From Levilactobacillus cerevisiae (GTDB lineage: Bacteria; Bacillota; Bacilli; Lactobacillales; Lactobacillaceae): DNA of 46,812 nucleotides. The notes beneath the pieces are model-generated. The model ran no database searches, was not told the origin of the DNA, and was given only the letters and a program-made list of their open reading frames with translations. Of the stretch, positions 23,907 through 31,968 are shown piece after piece. The stretch lies in the NCBI RefSeq assembly GCF_003946245.1, contig NZ_RHNN01000026.1, positions 1 through 46,812 of the forward strand, written 5' to 3'. The position numbers and the translations under genes were made by a program. Position 1 is the stretch's first letter, and each line of letters begins with the position of its first letter.

Positions 23907-23926
23907 CAAGCATTGGAGGGAACGCC

Positions 23927-24130
23927 ATGTACGATTTAGGTGATTTGGTAGAAATGAAAAAGGCCCACCCGTGCGGCACCAACCGCTGGGAAATTACCCG
24001 AATGGGCGCGGATATTAAAATCAAATGTACCAATTGCGGCCACGTTGTCATGTTGTCACGCCGCGAATTTGAAAAGAAGCTAAAAAAGGTGCTGGTCAAG
24101 GCCGACACCAACAATGGAAAGAGTGAATAA
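23927..24130 (+). CDS. DUF951 family protein, 67 aa
   Basis: This small soluble protein conserved in Firmicutes is typically encoded between parB and ychF, exactly as here. It begins with MYDLGDLVEMKKAHPCG and has a CTNCG motif and one more cysteine (HPCG), which suggests metal binding, although the role is not established. DUF951 members carry this PCG...CxxCG pattern. The C-terminus is basic. The start follows GGAGGG at good spacing, and the next gene follows after a few bases. Confidence 0.9.
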   Translation: MYDLGDLVEMKKAHPCGTNRWEITRMGADIKIKCTNCGHVVMLSRREFEKKLKKVLVKADTNNGKSE

Positions 24131-24135
24131 TTGTT

Positions 24136-25236
24136 ATGTCATTAACTGCAGGGATCGTTGGACTGCCAAACGTTGGGAAGTCCACGTTATTTAACGCGAT
24201 TACGAAGGCCGGGGCCGAAATGGCCAACTATCCATTTGCCACGATCGACCCAAACGTCGGTATGGTCGAAGTGCCAGATAGCCGGTTAGACCGTATTCAA
24301 GAACTAATTCCAGCCAAAAAAGTTGTGCCAACCACGTTTGAATTTACCGACATTGCTGGGATCGTCAAGGGTGCCAGCAAGGGTGAAGGTCTCGGGAACC
24401 AATTCCTGGAAAACATTCGCCAAGTCGACGCCATTGTCCACGTTGTCCGGGCGTTTGACGACGACAACATCACCCACGTTTCCGGGAAGATCGACCCCAT
24501 TGATGATATTGAAACCATCAATTTGGAACTCGGTCTATCTGATTTAGCCGCCGTTGACAAGCGTTTGTCCAAGGTCGAACGCGCTGCCAAGGGGAGCGAC
24601 AAGGAAGCCAAGGCTGAATTGGCCGTTTTGGAAAAGATCAAGCCGGTCCTCGAAGCCGGGGGTGCCGTCCGCACGATTGCCTTTGACGAAGACGAAATGG
24701 TAATCGTTAAGGGACTGTTTCTGTTGACGTCGAAGCCCGTCCTCTACGTGGCCAACATTGCCGAAGACGACATGGCCGATCCTGAAGACTCCAAGTACTT
24801 TGGCATCATCAAGGATTACGCTGCCAAGGAAGGTGCTGAAGCCATCGCTGTGGCCGCCGAAGCCGAGGAAGAAATTGCCCAATTGGACGATGACGAAAAG
24901 CAAGACTTCTTGGAAGCTGAAGGTGTGGAAGAACCTGGATTGAATCGCTTAATTCGGGCCTCATACCACCTCTTAGGCCTGCAAACGTTCTTCACGGCTG
25001 GTGGTAAGGAAACCCGGGCGTGGACGTTTAAAACGGGGACCAAGGCCCCTCAAGCGGCTGGGATTATCCATTCCGACTTTGAACGTGGCTTTATCCGCGC
25101 CGAAGTTATGGCCTTTGATGCATTAGATGAGTTTGGCTCCGAAGCTGCCGTGAAAGAAGCCGGTAAGCTGCGGGTCGAAGGGAAAGACTACGTGATGGCA
25201 GACGGCGATATCGTCGAATTCCGTTTCAACGTTTAG
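24136..25236 (+). CDS. ychF: Redox-regulated ATPase/GTPase YchF (Obg-like)
   Basis: A 366-aa cytosolic P-loop protein of the Obg/YchF group that prefers ATP and interacts with ribosomes. G1 (GLPNVGKSTLFN) and the switch region (YPFATIDPNVG) are followed by G3 (FTDIAGIVKGASKGEGLGNQFL). A coiled-coil insertion covers the SKVERAAKGSDKEAKAEL region, and NIAEDD takes the place of the usual G4 motif NKxD, as in other YchF proteins. The C-terminal TGS domain contains TFFTAGGKETRAWTFKTGTKAPQAA. Length and organisation are normal for the family, and its place after DUF951 is the expected order. Confidence 0.95.
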   Translation: MSLTAGIVGLPNVGKSTLFNAITKAGAEMANYPFATIDPNVGMVEVPDSRLDRIQELIPAKKVVPTTFEFTDIAGIVKGASKGEGLGNQFLENIRQVDAIVHVVRAFDDDNITHVSGKIDPIDDIETINLELGLSDLAAVDKRLSKVERAAKGSDKEAKAELAVLEKIKPVLEAGGAVRTIAFDEDEMVIVKGLFLLTSKPVLYVANIAEDDMADPEDSKYFGIIKDYAAKEGAEAIAVAAEAEEEIAQLDDDEKQDFLEAEGVEEPGLNRLIRASYHLLGLQTFFTAGGKETRAWTFKTGTKAPQAAGIIHSDFERGFIRAEVMAFDALDEFGSEAAVKEAGKLRVEGKDYVMADGDIVEFRFNV

Positions 25237-25253
25237 AAGGGAAACAATTATAA

Positions 25254-25979
25254 ATGAGTGATAACAAGCAGACGCCGCGTAACGCCGGTGTTCACCAGGA
25301 CCGCAATACGGTGGCCGCTAGCGAACGGGCAGCCTTCGACAACGTTGGCCTGACCAAACGTAACGCGGACTACATGTTCCGTTTCAACAAGGCCTTAGAC
25401 CAGACCAAGTTGACCCCAGAAAAGAAAGCCGCTGCCGTACAAAAGATGGTCAACGAGCTGGTCGACGGCCAAAAGAGTGGCGCGACCGCCAAGAACCTGT
25501 ACGGCGACGTTGAGAAACAAGTGAAGGTCGTAGTTGACGGCCCAGTGACGGCTACGGCGGTCATCGGGGGCCCGAACTACTGGCCAAACATGATTTACAA
25601 CGCGCTGACGTTCTTCATGATCTTTAACTTGATGTTCGGGATCATGTACCTCTTCAGTCCCAAATTAATGACCAGCAGCCAACCGGTCGGGATCACCGCC
25701 ATCACGGTCAGCGCTCTTGTGGCTGGGTTCATCCTGCCAATCATGCCCCGGTTATTTGATCCTAAGATCAAGCACAAATACAACGGCTGGATTCGGGCGT
25801 TGTTCGTGTTACTTGGGTTCATCGTGTGGATGGTGTTGTTCTACGCCGCCCAAATGTTACCAAGCGTTATCAACCCAGTGCTGATGCCTTGGCCAAGTAT
25901 CATCTTGGGGGTTGTCTCCATCGCCCTCATGTTCTGGATTCGCCGCACTTACAAGATTCGTGGCGGGTTCTTCGGTTAG
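25254..25979 (+). CDS. DUF1129 family membrane protein, 241 aa
   Basis: This membrane protein of unknown function is typical of lactobacilli and usually encoded downstream of ychF. The N-terminal ~100 residues are soluble and charged (LTKRNADYMFRFNKALDQTKLTPEKKAA, the family signature), followed by four hydrophobic segments from about residue 115. The C-terminus, RRTYKIRGGFFG, is short. The last codons (GGC GGG TTC) lie in the outer arm of a structured repeat, so the end of the reading frame may have been formed or altered by the repeat. It is followed by a tandem duplication that copies these last bases. Confidence 0.9.
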   Translation: MSDNKQTPRNAGVHQDRNTVAASERAAFDNVGLTKRNADYMFRFNKALDQTKLTPEKKAAAVQKMVNELVDGQKSGATAKNLYGDVEKQVKVVVDGPVTATAVIGGPNYWPNMIYNALTFFMIFNLMFGIMYLFSPKLMTSSQPVGITAITVSALVAGFILPIMPRLFDPKIKHKYNGWIRALFVLLGFIVWMVLFYAAQMLPSVINPVLMPWPSIILGVVSIALMFWIRRTYKIRGGFFG

Positions 25980-26227
25980 ACTGTCTTAGGGATTCGTTGT
26001 GGGAGCTGTTCGCTCCCTGCGGCGGCTTCGGGCTGGAACGCTGTGGGCGGACGCCTAAAGCCTGTGGTGCTGTCTTTAGGCTTGGCTTTAAGCCTCACAG
26101 GTCGAGTCTCAAAGCCACCATTTTCTAAGAAAAGCACTTAGAAAATCCCACGGCTGAGTCCCGGCCGCCTCCGGTCGCTGATGTTGCGGTTCTTAGGCAA
26201 CGTTGGTTTGAACCCGCCCCGAAACCT
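25960..26227 (+). repeat. Structured repeat, subfamily II, forward copy 1 (locus 4)
   Basis: First of two tandem units with a period of 268 bp. It begins inside the 3' end of the DUF1129 gene. GGCGGGTTC (25962-25970) is complementary to GAACCCGCC (26210-26218), and GGCGGC (26021-26026) to GCCGCC (26164-26169). The variable hairpin is GCCTAAAG (26053-26060) / CTTTAGGC (26074-26081). A second hairpin is ATTTTCTAAG / CTTAGAAAAT. Shared boxes CTGGAACGCTGTGGG and CCCACGGCTGAG recur in all subfamily II units. Confidence 0.8.
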
Positions 26228-26494
26228 GTGGCGGGTTCTTCGGTTAGACTGTCTTAAAGATTAGGATCTGCGTGAGCTGTTCGCTCCCTGCGGCGGCTTC
26301 GGGCTGGAACGCTGTGGGCGGACGTCCAGAGCCGAAAGGCGGTCTCTGGACTTGCCTTTGAGCCTCTGAGAAGCGAGTCTCAAAGCCACCATTTTCTAAG
26401 AAAAGCACTTAGAAAATCCCACGGCTGAGTCCCGGCCGCCTCCGGTCGCTGATGTTGCGGTTCTTAGGCAACGTTGGTTTGAACCCGCCCCGAA
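26228..26494 (+). repeat. Structured repeat, subfamily II, forward copy 2 (locus 4)
   Basis: This is a tandem duplicate of the preceding unit, starting with a copy of the last bases and stop codon of the DUF1129 gene. It is nearly identical, except that the variable hairpin is GTCCAGAG (26324-26331) / CTCTGGAC (26344-26351) and one loop differs. Both arms of the hairpin differ from copy 1 but remain complementary. Confidence 0.8.
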
Positions 26495-26620
26495 ATTTGT
26501 GGTGGGTAGGTGGTTGGTCGTTACGTTGTGGCGCGCTGGTACCCTTGCTGGACTAGTCGTTGCCTGGAACGTAAAGTGTCTTAATTGAAAACTGATGAGA
26601 CATGAACAGTCTTAAATCAA

Positions 26621-26667
26621 GTGAACGAGTGAGAGATTCCTGACTGGGATTTCTTGCTCGTTTTTTG
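26621..26667 (+). terminator. Orphan terminator after the subfamily II tandem
   Basis: AACGAG ... CTCGTT with further A/G-U pairs closes a long hairpin followed by TTTTTT. It may be the original terminator of the ychF-DUF1129 operon, now displaced by the repeats. Confidence 0.65.
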
Positions 26668-26778
26668 TTGGATTGGGGTTACGTTAAAAATATGATGAAC
26701 GTTCACACCACCAGAAAATAGCGGATGACTACACCACCACACTGACAATTGCTGCCACTACCGCAACGTCAAATTAGA

Positions 26779-27357
26779 AAACAACCAAGAGCCGGAGGAG
26801 GCCGGGTACGGAGTCAGCTGTGTCGGTGGTGTTAGACCGGGTGGGCTTTCCCGGCCTTACAGCACGGGACGACTTTTGAGACGGGTGTTCTTCCCGGCTT
26901 AAAAGCGAGGTGGAAGCCCGTCCCCCAGGCTGGAACCGGGCCCCACAGCAGACGTAGTACCCGGCAGCCTCCGGCGGCAAATGCACAGCAATCTGTCTTT
27001 AAACGAATATCACCCGGGATGCTGCAGTTGTTCCCGGTCTTACAGCACGGGACGACTTTTGAGACGGCGTTCTTCCCGGCTTAAAAGCGAGGTGGAAGCC
27101 CGTCCCCCAGGCTGGAACCGGGCCCCACAGCAGACGTAGTACCCGGCAGCCTCCGGCGGCAAATGCACAGCAATCTGTCTTTAAACGAATATCACCCGGG
27201 ATGCTGCAGTTGTTCCCGGTCTTACAGCACGGGACGACTTTTGAGACGGCGTTCTTCCCGGCTTAAAAGCGAGGTGGAAGCCCGTCCCCCAGGCTGGAAC
27301 CGGGCCCCACAGCAGACGTAGTACCCGGCAGCCACAGGCGGCAAATGCACAGCAATC
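26779..27357 (-). repeat. Structured repeat, subfamily I, reverse array of three units (locus 4)
   Basis: One full unit followed by two partial, nearly identical units with a period of about 182 bp. AGCACGGG begins at 26861, 27044 and 27226. The full unit has the closing helix CCGGGTAC (26802-26809) / GTACCCGG (26957-26964) and a hairpin CCGGG / CCCGG. In the two partial units the upstream half is replaced by a longer loop between CCCGGG and CCCGG. It shares the conserved boxes of 18032-18230 in reverse complement. Open frames here shift between units and are not taken as genes. Confidence 0.8.
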
Positions 27358-27398
27358 CAGCTCTAAAACAATATAACCAAACCAGGAGGGCATCAAAA

Positions 27399-27983
27399 TT
27401 GACAATCATCCTATCTATCGGGGTCATCATCTATTTCATCATGGACCAATTTGAATACAGCTTGGTCCACCGCTTCACCTTTTGGCTCCTGCCATTGTTC
27501 ACCTGTTACCTATTCACCAAGACCTTCAAGTGGACGCCACTGAACGGGACGCTCCTGCTGGCAATTGTCATCTTCGCCGCCGTGGTCAGTTGGTTTCAGG
27601 CGAACGCCACGCTGATTCGCCAGGAGAAACGCGTACGGTACTACTTTGAAAATGACCAACACGAAGAGGTGCCCGTGTACCGGCGGGTTGTGACCAGTCA
27701 GGGTGGCCGTCGCTACCTGGAGGGCTGGGTGCTGGTCATGATTGTTCAGGTCGTCATCGAGGTTACCTACCTGAACAAGGCTTTCACCGCCCACAATGTC
27801 TGGGAAATGGTTTGGGAGGAAATCATCGGCGACCTGGTGTCGTTTTACCGTTTCACTTCAGGCACGCGCCAGACCAGTTGGATTATTTGGGCACTGCTGG
27901 GGTTCACCAGTCTGGGGTACACCCTCTGGTTAGCCCGGCGCTCGCCCGAGGTTCACGAAGCCATTTTCTCGAGCAATAACTAG
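27399..27983 (+). CDS. Hypothetical integral membrane protein, 194 aa
   Basis: Four or five hydrophobic segments are visible: TIILSIGVIIYFIM, FTFWLLPLFTCYLF, GTLLLAIVIFAAVVSWF, GWVLVMIVQVVIEVTYL and TSWIIWALLGFTSLGYTLW. A polar basic loop of ~35 residues (RQEKRVRYYFENDQHEEVPVYRR) lies in the middle. TTG 27399 is chosen as start because AGGAGG lies 8 bases before it. An upstream ATG (27345) lies in the repeat array. I do not recognise a family. The gene is isolated between repeats and the first secreted-protein module, and belongs to the accessory island between DUF1129 and guaB. Confidence 0.6.
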   Translation: MTIILSIGVIIYFIMDQFEYSLVHRFTFWLLPLFTCYLFTKTFKWTPLNGTLLLAIVIFAAVVSWFQANATLIRQEKRVRYYFENDQHEEVPVYRRVVTSQGGRRYLEGWVLVMIVQVVIEVTYLNKAFTAHNVWEMVWEEIIGDLVSFYRFTSGTRQTSWIIWALLGFTSLGYTLWLARRSPEVHEAIFSSNN

Positions 27984-28296
27984 CGAAAAAGCAACGAAGG
28001 GGTCTCGTTTAGTTAGCCGCTTAGCCTAAGTGAAAAAAGATTTTTTATCGCAATTTCAAAATGACTTCACCGCTTAGCAACTGACCCGCTTAGACAAATC
28101 CAAGTGGGTCAACGGTTGCCGCAAACGCCGAAAACTTAAGGCCTGACGCCATTTACAGCCACCCTTTCATTTTCATAGTGAAAACTGAAAACCCGGTGCT
28201 TGACCCGTCTTCGTGACGGAACTATGATGCTCACAAGTAATCGAGTTAGTCACTAGCCCGACGAAAAAAATTTCGTTATCTCGGGGAGGATTTTTT
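27984..28296 (+). promoter_or_regulatory. Intergenic region with promoter and direct repeats
   Basis: CCGCTTAG occurs three times (28017-28024, 28070-28077, 28086-28093), and TGACCCGCTT (28082-28091) can pair with AAGTGGGTCA (28102-28111). A good promoter follows: TTGACC (28200-28205), 17 bases, TATGAT (28223-28228). A small hairpin ACGAAA / TTTCGT lies just before the ribosome binding site GGGGAGG. Confidence 0.55.
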
Positions 28297-28884
28297 ATGA
28301 AAAAAGTCTTTGGGTACGTTTTAGGATTAGTTGCGGCTTTAACGTTTGCCGGGGCGATTGCAACGACCGCTAACGCTGATGGCAGTAGTGCCGACGCGGC
28401 GAGTGGGTCCGGCAGCGGTTCAGCGGATAGTGGTTACGTGATTCCTAAGGGTGGCGACACGGGCGCCGGGGCCATTTCATCTTCTGATGCGGTTGACTCC
28501 TCCATCACGTCTAACAGCTCGAGTTCAATGAGCAGCAGTGATTCTTCTGCGAACAGCTCATCCGAAATCAAACCAGAAACGCCAGCGAAGAAGCCAGCCA
28601 AGGACAAGGTTTTGGCCAAGGCAAAGCGGATTGCCGTTCGTAAGCACTACCGCAAGAATGGCACGATCCTTTACTTAGAAAAGGGCCGCAAAGGGGAAAA
28701 GATTTCCTTGTTAACCAAGAAGGGCAAGCTGGTTAAGAAGTTCACGGTCAAGAAGAATGGTAAATTTGACATTCGTTTGACCAAGAAGGAAGCCAAGAAG
28801 TTGGCCAAGGGTGAAAAGTACTTCTTACTCAAAGCCAAGGACAAGGGTTACAAGACTTTTGAAATCAAAGTTAAGCTCTACTAG
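28297..28884 (+). CDS. Secreted Ser-rich, Lys-rich protein (paralogue 1), 195 aa
   Basis: This protein is exported through the Sec route by a signal peptide (MKKVFGYVLGLVAALTFAG, cleavage near ANA|DG). A Ser/Gly/Ala/Asp-rich region follows to about residue 100 (SSADAASGSGSGS, SNSSSSMSSSDSSANSSSE), a candidate O-glycosylation or wall-spanning linker. The C-terminal ~85 residues are strongly basic and form repeated strands (KGEKISLLTKKGKLVKKFTVKK, GKFDIRLTKKEAKKLAKG, KGYKTFEIKVKLY), suggesting an Ig-like beta domain held to anionic wall polymers. There is no LPxTG anchor. It is a paralogue of the protein at 31240-31698. Each is directly followed by a GT-C-type membrane protein gene, so a functional link is likely. 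The function is unknown. Confidence 0.7.
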   Translation: MKKVFGYVLGLVAALTFAGAIATTANADGSSADAASGSGSGSADSGYVIPKGGDTGAGAISSSDAVDSSITSNSSSSMSSSDSSANSSSEIKPETPAKKPAKDKVLAKAKRIAVRKHYRKNGTILYLEKGRKGEKISLLTKKGKLVKKFTVKKNGKFDIRLTKKEAKKLAKGEKYFLLKAKDKGYKTFEIKVKLY

Positions 28885-28897
28885 ATTTTAGGGGAGT

Positions 28898-28930
28898 TGA
28901 AAGGGCGCGGGCAACCGCGTCTTTTCTTAT
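28898..28930 (+). terminator. Terminator after secreted protein gene
   Basis: The stem GCGCGG / CCGCGT with a GCAA loop and flanking AAG/CTT is followed by TTTTCTT. Confidence 0.65.
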
Positions 28931-28977
28931 GGAATCAGATTGATTGTTCAGCAAACTAATGGGGAGGGGCAACCATT

Positions 28978-30612
28978 ATGGAACGCATTAGATTAATGCT
29001 TCATCGACGCAGTACCCAAGTATTTGGCTTGTTCACCATTGTCGGGGCTTTCATCATGACGTTTTGTTCGTACACCTCCCCGGCTTACTATTTTGACGTG
29101 TCACCGGACAACAACGCGTTCTTCACGGTCGGCAAGGCCATGATGCACGGGATCGTGCCGTATAAGGATATTTTTGAACAGAAGGGCCCGTACGTGTACT
29201 TCCTACACGGCCTGGCCTACCTGGTGAATCATCGCGGCTTCACGTTGATTTTTATTTATGAAATTGCGACGTTGGTGGCGGCGATGTACCTGGTCTACAA
29301 GCTGGCAAAATTGGTGGGTGACCACGAGTTGCCGGCACTGTTGACGGGCTTGTTGTCACCGGTGCTGTTCCTGGTGCACCCGTTCTACGATTACGGCGAT
29401 ACGGTGGAATTCTTCACGCTGCCATTTCTCTTGTCGCTGATTTACCTGATTGTCCTGCTGGATCGACGGCAAATGCGCGTCAGTCCGTGGTGGTATTTCG
29501 CTCAGGGTGCGCTGGTCGGCGTGGTCTTTTTGTCCAAATACACGCTGCTCGGGGCCTGGATCGTGTTCTACCTGGTCCTGGTCGGCTACCGCATCGTGAA
29601 AAAGCAGTGGCGGGCGCTGGGCCAATTGATTGGCTGGAGTGCGGCTGGATTTCTGATTGCGACGGTGCCGTGGTTGATTTACTTTCTGGTCACCAAGAGC
29701 CTGGGGGCGTTCATCAACGTCTACATTCTCTTCAACACCAAGGTTTATCTGACCTCGTCGGTGGCCTTCTTTGCCAACCTGATTCAATCGATGGCGTTGG
29801 TTTCGCAATTTTACCTCAGCAACGTCCTGTTCTTCGTCTTGGGCGTGGTGGGGACGCTGGTGGTGACCTTCCTGCCGGGCGTCTTTCGCAGCAACTTCAC
29901 CCGCGGCTTGTACCTGCTGGCAACATTGGGCAGCGACATGTTTGCCCTCTACGGCTACCAGGCGGGCGCGGTCTACCAGTATTATGAATTAATTTATTTC
30001 GCCGGTTTCGTTTTGCCGTTCGTGATTTTCTGTCAGTGGCTCTTCAGTCGTCTGACACTGCCAAATGGGGACGACAGCTTTGCCATTCTCGCGACGCTGG
30101 TGATCAGCTGGTTCCTGGTCCTCGGCGTCAACAACAACGTGACCAACTCGCGGGTGTTTCCGAACAATTCGTCGATCACTGAGGAAAATACCAGCCGACC
30201 GCAACAGCCGGCGCAGGTTGCGTTTGGCAATTACATGCGCCAGAGTGGGCAGCCACTGACACTGCTAAATTATGGCTCGATCGACATGGGCTTCTACACC
30301 GCGTCGGGGGCGGTGCCGTCGGCTTACTACTTCCAAAACTACAACATTTCCCAGAGTGCGGCGCCACAGATTTTGCGGTCACAGGTCGCCCAGATTCGCC
30401 AGCACAAGGTGGAATGGGTCGTCCTGAACACGCCGGCGGGCAAGACCGTGCGGCAATGGCAGGGTGGCGGTGGCCGGATCACCAGTGGTAATCTGAATCC
30501 GGGCACGAGCAAGCTGGCCAAGACGCTGTACCGCAATTACGCGGCGGTCGGCCGGCATACGCAGGTGTTTGAAGGGGTTAGCGTGACTTATTGGTTGTTT
30601 GAACGTAAGTGA
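28978..30612 (+). CDS. GT-C-type membrane glycosyltransferase-like protein (copy 1), 544 aa
   Basis: A polytopic membrane protein with about ten hydrophobic segments and a soluble C-terminal region of ~130 residues. The first periplasmic loop (SPDNNAFFTVGKAMMHGIVPYKDIFEQKGP) has the acidic residue pattern and YKDIFEQKGP element seen in GT-C enzymes of the dolichyl/undecaprenyl-phosphate sugar transferase (PMT/ArnT) group. The C-terminal part contains NYGSIDMGFYTASGAVPSAYYFQN and a final basic segment. It would transfer sugars from a lipid carrier to an acceptor on the outer face. The start ATG follows GGGGAGGGG. The product is closely similar to 31969-33615. The preceding secreted Ser-rich protein is a plausible acceptor, by inference. 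Confidence 0.75.
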   Translation: MERIRLMLHRRSTQVFGLFTIVGAFIMTFCSYTSPAYYFDVSPDNNAFFTVGKAMMHGIVPYKDIFEQKGPYVYFLHGLAYLVNHRGFTLIFIYEIATLVAAMYLVYKLAKLVGDHELPALLTGLLSPVLFLVHPFYDYGDTVEFFTLPFLLSLIYLIVLLDRRQMRVSPWWYFAQGALVGVVFLSKYTLLGAWIVFYLVLVGYRIVKKQWRALGQLIGWSAAGFLIATVPWLIYFLVTKSLGAFINVYILFNTKVYLTSSVAFFANLIQSMALVSQFYLSNVLFFVLGVVGTLVVTFLPGVFRSNFTRGLYLLATLGSDMFALYGYQAGAVYQYYELIYFAGFVLPFVIFCQWLFSRLTLPNGDDSFAILATLVISWFLVLGVNNNVTNSRVFPNNSSITEENTSRPQQPAQVAFGNYMRQSGQPLTLLNYGSIDMGFYTASGAVPSAYYFQNYNISQSAAPQILRSQVAQIRQHKVEWVVLNTPAGKTVRQWQGGGGRITSGNLNPGTSKLAKTLYRNYAAVGRHTQVFEGVSVTYWLFERK

Positions 30613-30628
30613 TGGTGGAGGATAACCA

Positions 30629-30823
30629 GCCACCTGCGGCTGCCAGAGATTCCGGCTGCTGTGGGGACCGCCTGCGGCCTGAGAGGCGGTCCTCCGGCTC
30701 GGTTTGAAGTCTGTCCAAAACCGCCAGTCTCCAAACGCGCCCCACGCTGTAAGCTGAGTTTCACTCAGCCAACACCGTCGACAACAGCTGCGGCCACCTC
30801 TGGCCTCCTCCGGTTACGGTTGT
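30629..30823 (+). repeat. Structured repeat, subfamily I, forward copy (locus 3)
   Basis: Helices are CCAGAG (30643-30648) / CTCTGG (30798-30803), GGACCGCC (30665-30672) / GGCGGTCC (30685-30692), and GCTGAG (30753-30758) / CTCAGC (30764-30769). Conserved single-strand boxes match 18032-18230. A reverse subfamily II unit follows 70 bp further on. Confidence 0.8.
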
Positions 30824-30892
30824 TCTTCCACATGACATTAGTGTGGCTGTCGCTGGACTAGTAATGCTTGCCTAGCAGTATTGCACCATCCA

Positions 30893-31015
30893 TGTAGGCG
30901 TGAGCGAGCCAAATTTAGGCTCAGCTGAGGTCAAAGACCGTCCTTTGGCTTTGACCGTCCTACCCACCGCGTTCCAGCCTAAATTTGGCGACCGGCAAGC
31001 CGGCAGTTTTAGACG
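30893..31015 (-). repeat. Structured repeat, subfamily II, reverse short copy (locus 3)
   Basis: It keeps the closing helix GCCAAATTTAGGC (30908-30920) / GCCTAAATTTGGC (30977-30989) but has lost the middle, which is replaced by a single hairpin GGTCAAAG / CTTTGACC. Confidence 0.75.
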
Positions 31016-31148
31016 ACGTTGCCAATATTTTAGCGAACACAAATAAAATGAAACCCAACAGGTGGCTGTCTTTGTCGGACAAGCCGCCTGTTTTTCTGTC
31101 ACCAAGTGGCGCGCTTACATCACCCCCACAACTATTTGAAAATAACCC

Positions 31149-31177
31149 TTGACGGCATTGAACGAAAGAACTAACAT
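31149..31177 (+). promoter_or_regulatory. Promoter of second secreted-protein gene
   Basis: TTGACG (31149-31154) and TAACAT (31172-31177) are separated by 17 bases. AGGGAGGAA precedes the start at 31240. Confidence 0.55.
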
Positions 31178-31239
31178 TATTGAGTAATGAAGCCGCTTTA
31201 TGGTTTGATTAGACTTACATAATTAGGGAGGAATTTTTC

Positions 31240-31698
31240 ATGAAGAAAGTATTTGGTTACGTCTTAAGTTTATTAGCTGCTTTAACGTTTGCTGGGGTCA
31301 TTGCAACGACTGCTAACGCTGCAGGGAGCAATGCAGTTGCTACGAGCGGTAGTGGCAGTGGTGTTACCAGCAGTGTTGTTTCTTCAAGCAGCTCTAAAAA
31401 AGTTGCTAAGAAAGCAACTAAGAAGACTGTTAAGAAGTCAAAGCGCGTTCAATTAAGCAAGAAGTACAAGAAGAACGCTCGTAAGGTCTACGTCAAGAAG
31501 GCTGCTAAGGGTTCATCCATCGCTTTGAAGAACAGCAAGAAGCAATCTGTTAAGAAGTTTGCTGTTAAGAAGAACGGTAAGAAGACGCTTTCATTGACTA
31601 AGAAGCAAGCTAAGAAGCTTAACAAAGGTAAGAAGTTCACTATGACTGTTACCAAGAAGGGCTACAAAGCTTACACTGTTAAGGTTACGATCAAGTAA
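31240..31698 (+). CDS. Secreted Lys-rich protein (paralogue 2), 152 aa
   Basis: The signal peptide MKKVFGYVLSLLAALTFAG (cleavage near ANA|AGSN) is nearly identical to paralogue 1 at 28297. The Ser/Gly/Val linker is shorter (about 35 residues). The C-terminal domain is extremely basic (KKVAKKATKKTVKKSKR, NSKKQSVKKFAVKKNGKK, KKGYKAYTVKVTIK) and repeats the strand pattern of paralogue 1. Codons are strongly biased to AAG/GCT, which suggests high expression. No sortase signal is seen, so attachment by charge to teichoic acids is the simplest guess. The GT-C gene follows after a terminator and a family E repeat. Confidence 0.7.
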   Translation: MKKVFGYVLSLLAALTFAGVIATTANAAGSNAVATSGSGSGVTSSVVSSSSSKKVAKKATKKTVKKSKRVQLSKKYKKNARKVYVKKAAKGSSIALKNSKKQSVKKFAVKKNGKKTLSLTKKQAKKLNKGKKFTMTVTKKGYKAYTVKVTIK

Positions 31699-31718
31699 TC
31701 ACTTTTTAACAAGTAATG

Positions 31719-31755
31719 AAGGAGGTTGTGGCCAATGTCGCAACCTCTTTTCATT
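31719..31755 (+). terminator. Terminator after second secreted-protein gene
   Basis: GAGGTTG (31722-31728) pairs with CAACCTC (31741-31747), followed by TTTT. Confidence 0.75.
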
Positions 31756-31772
31756 TAGGATTTTATATTGCT

Positions 31773-31947
31773 GAAGCGTGTCTGGGACAACCTCTCAGAC
31801 GCGCGTTGTGTCTTCACAACCATATTGTTGAAACGTGCGACCAAAGGCAGCCGGCTCCGCTTAAAACTGATAGCCAAATAATCCAGACCCGGGATTATCC
31901 GGCTATCAGCCTTAATGCTCACCAGCTAACCGCCTTTGGTCCCACTC
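31773..31947 (+). repeat. Structured repeat, family E, copy 1
   Basis: Nested helices are GACCAAAGGC (31839-31848) / GCCTTTGGTC (31932-31941), CTGATAGCC (31867-31875) / GGCTATCAG (31901-31909) and ATAATCC (31878-31884) / GGATTAT (31892-31898). Extra hairpins lie upstream (GCGTGTCTG / CAGACGCGC and GTTGTG / CACAAC). Conserved unpaired boxes CTCCGCTTAAAACTG and CAGCCTTAATGCTCACCAG recur in copy 2 at 41136. It ends about 20 bases before the ribosome binding site of the next gene. Confidence 0.7.
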
Positions 31948-31968
31948 TTAGAAAAGGAGTCGGGGTCC

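Noticed and set aside
26774..27405. Tandem array read as CRISPR or as coding repeats
   Set aside because: The units are 182 bp and directly adjacent, without short direct repeats and spacers, and frames are not conserved.
29356..29987. Long frames on both strands inside the GT-C gene
   Set aside because: They are shadow frames caused by GC-rich codons of the real gene.
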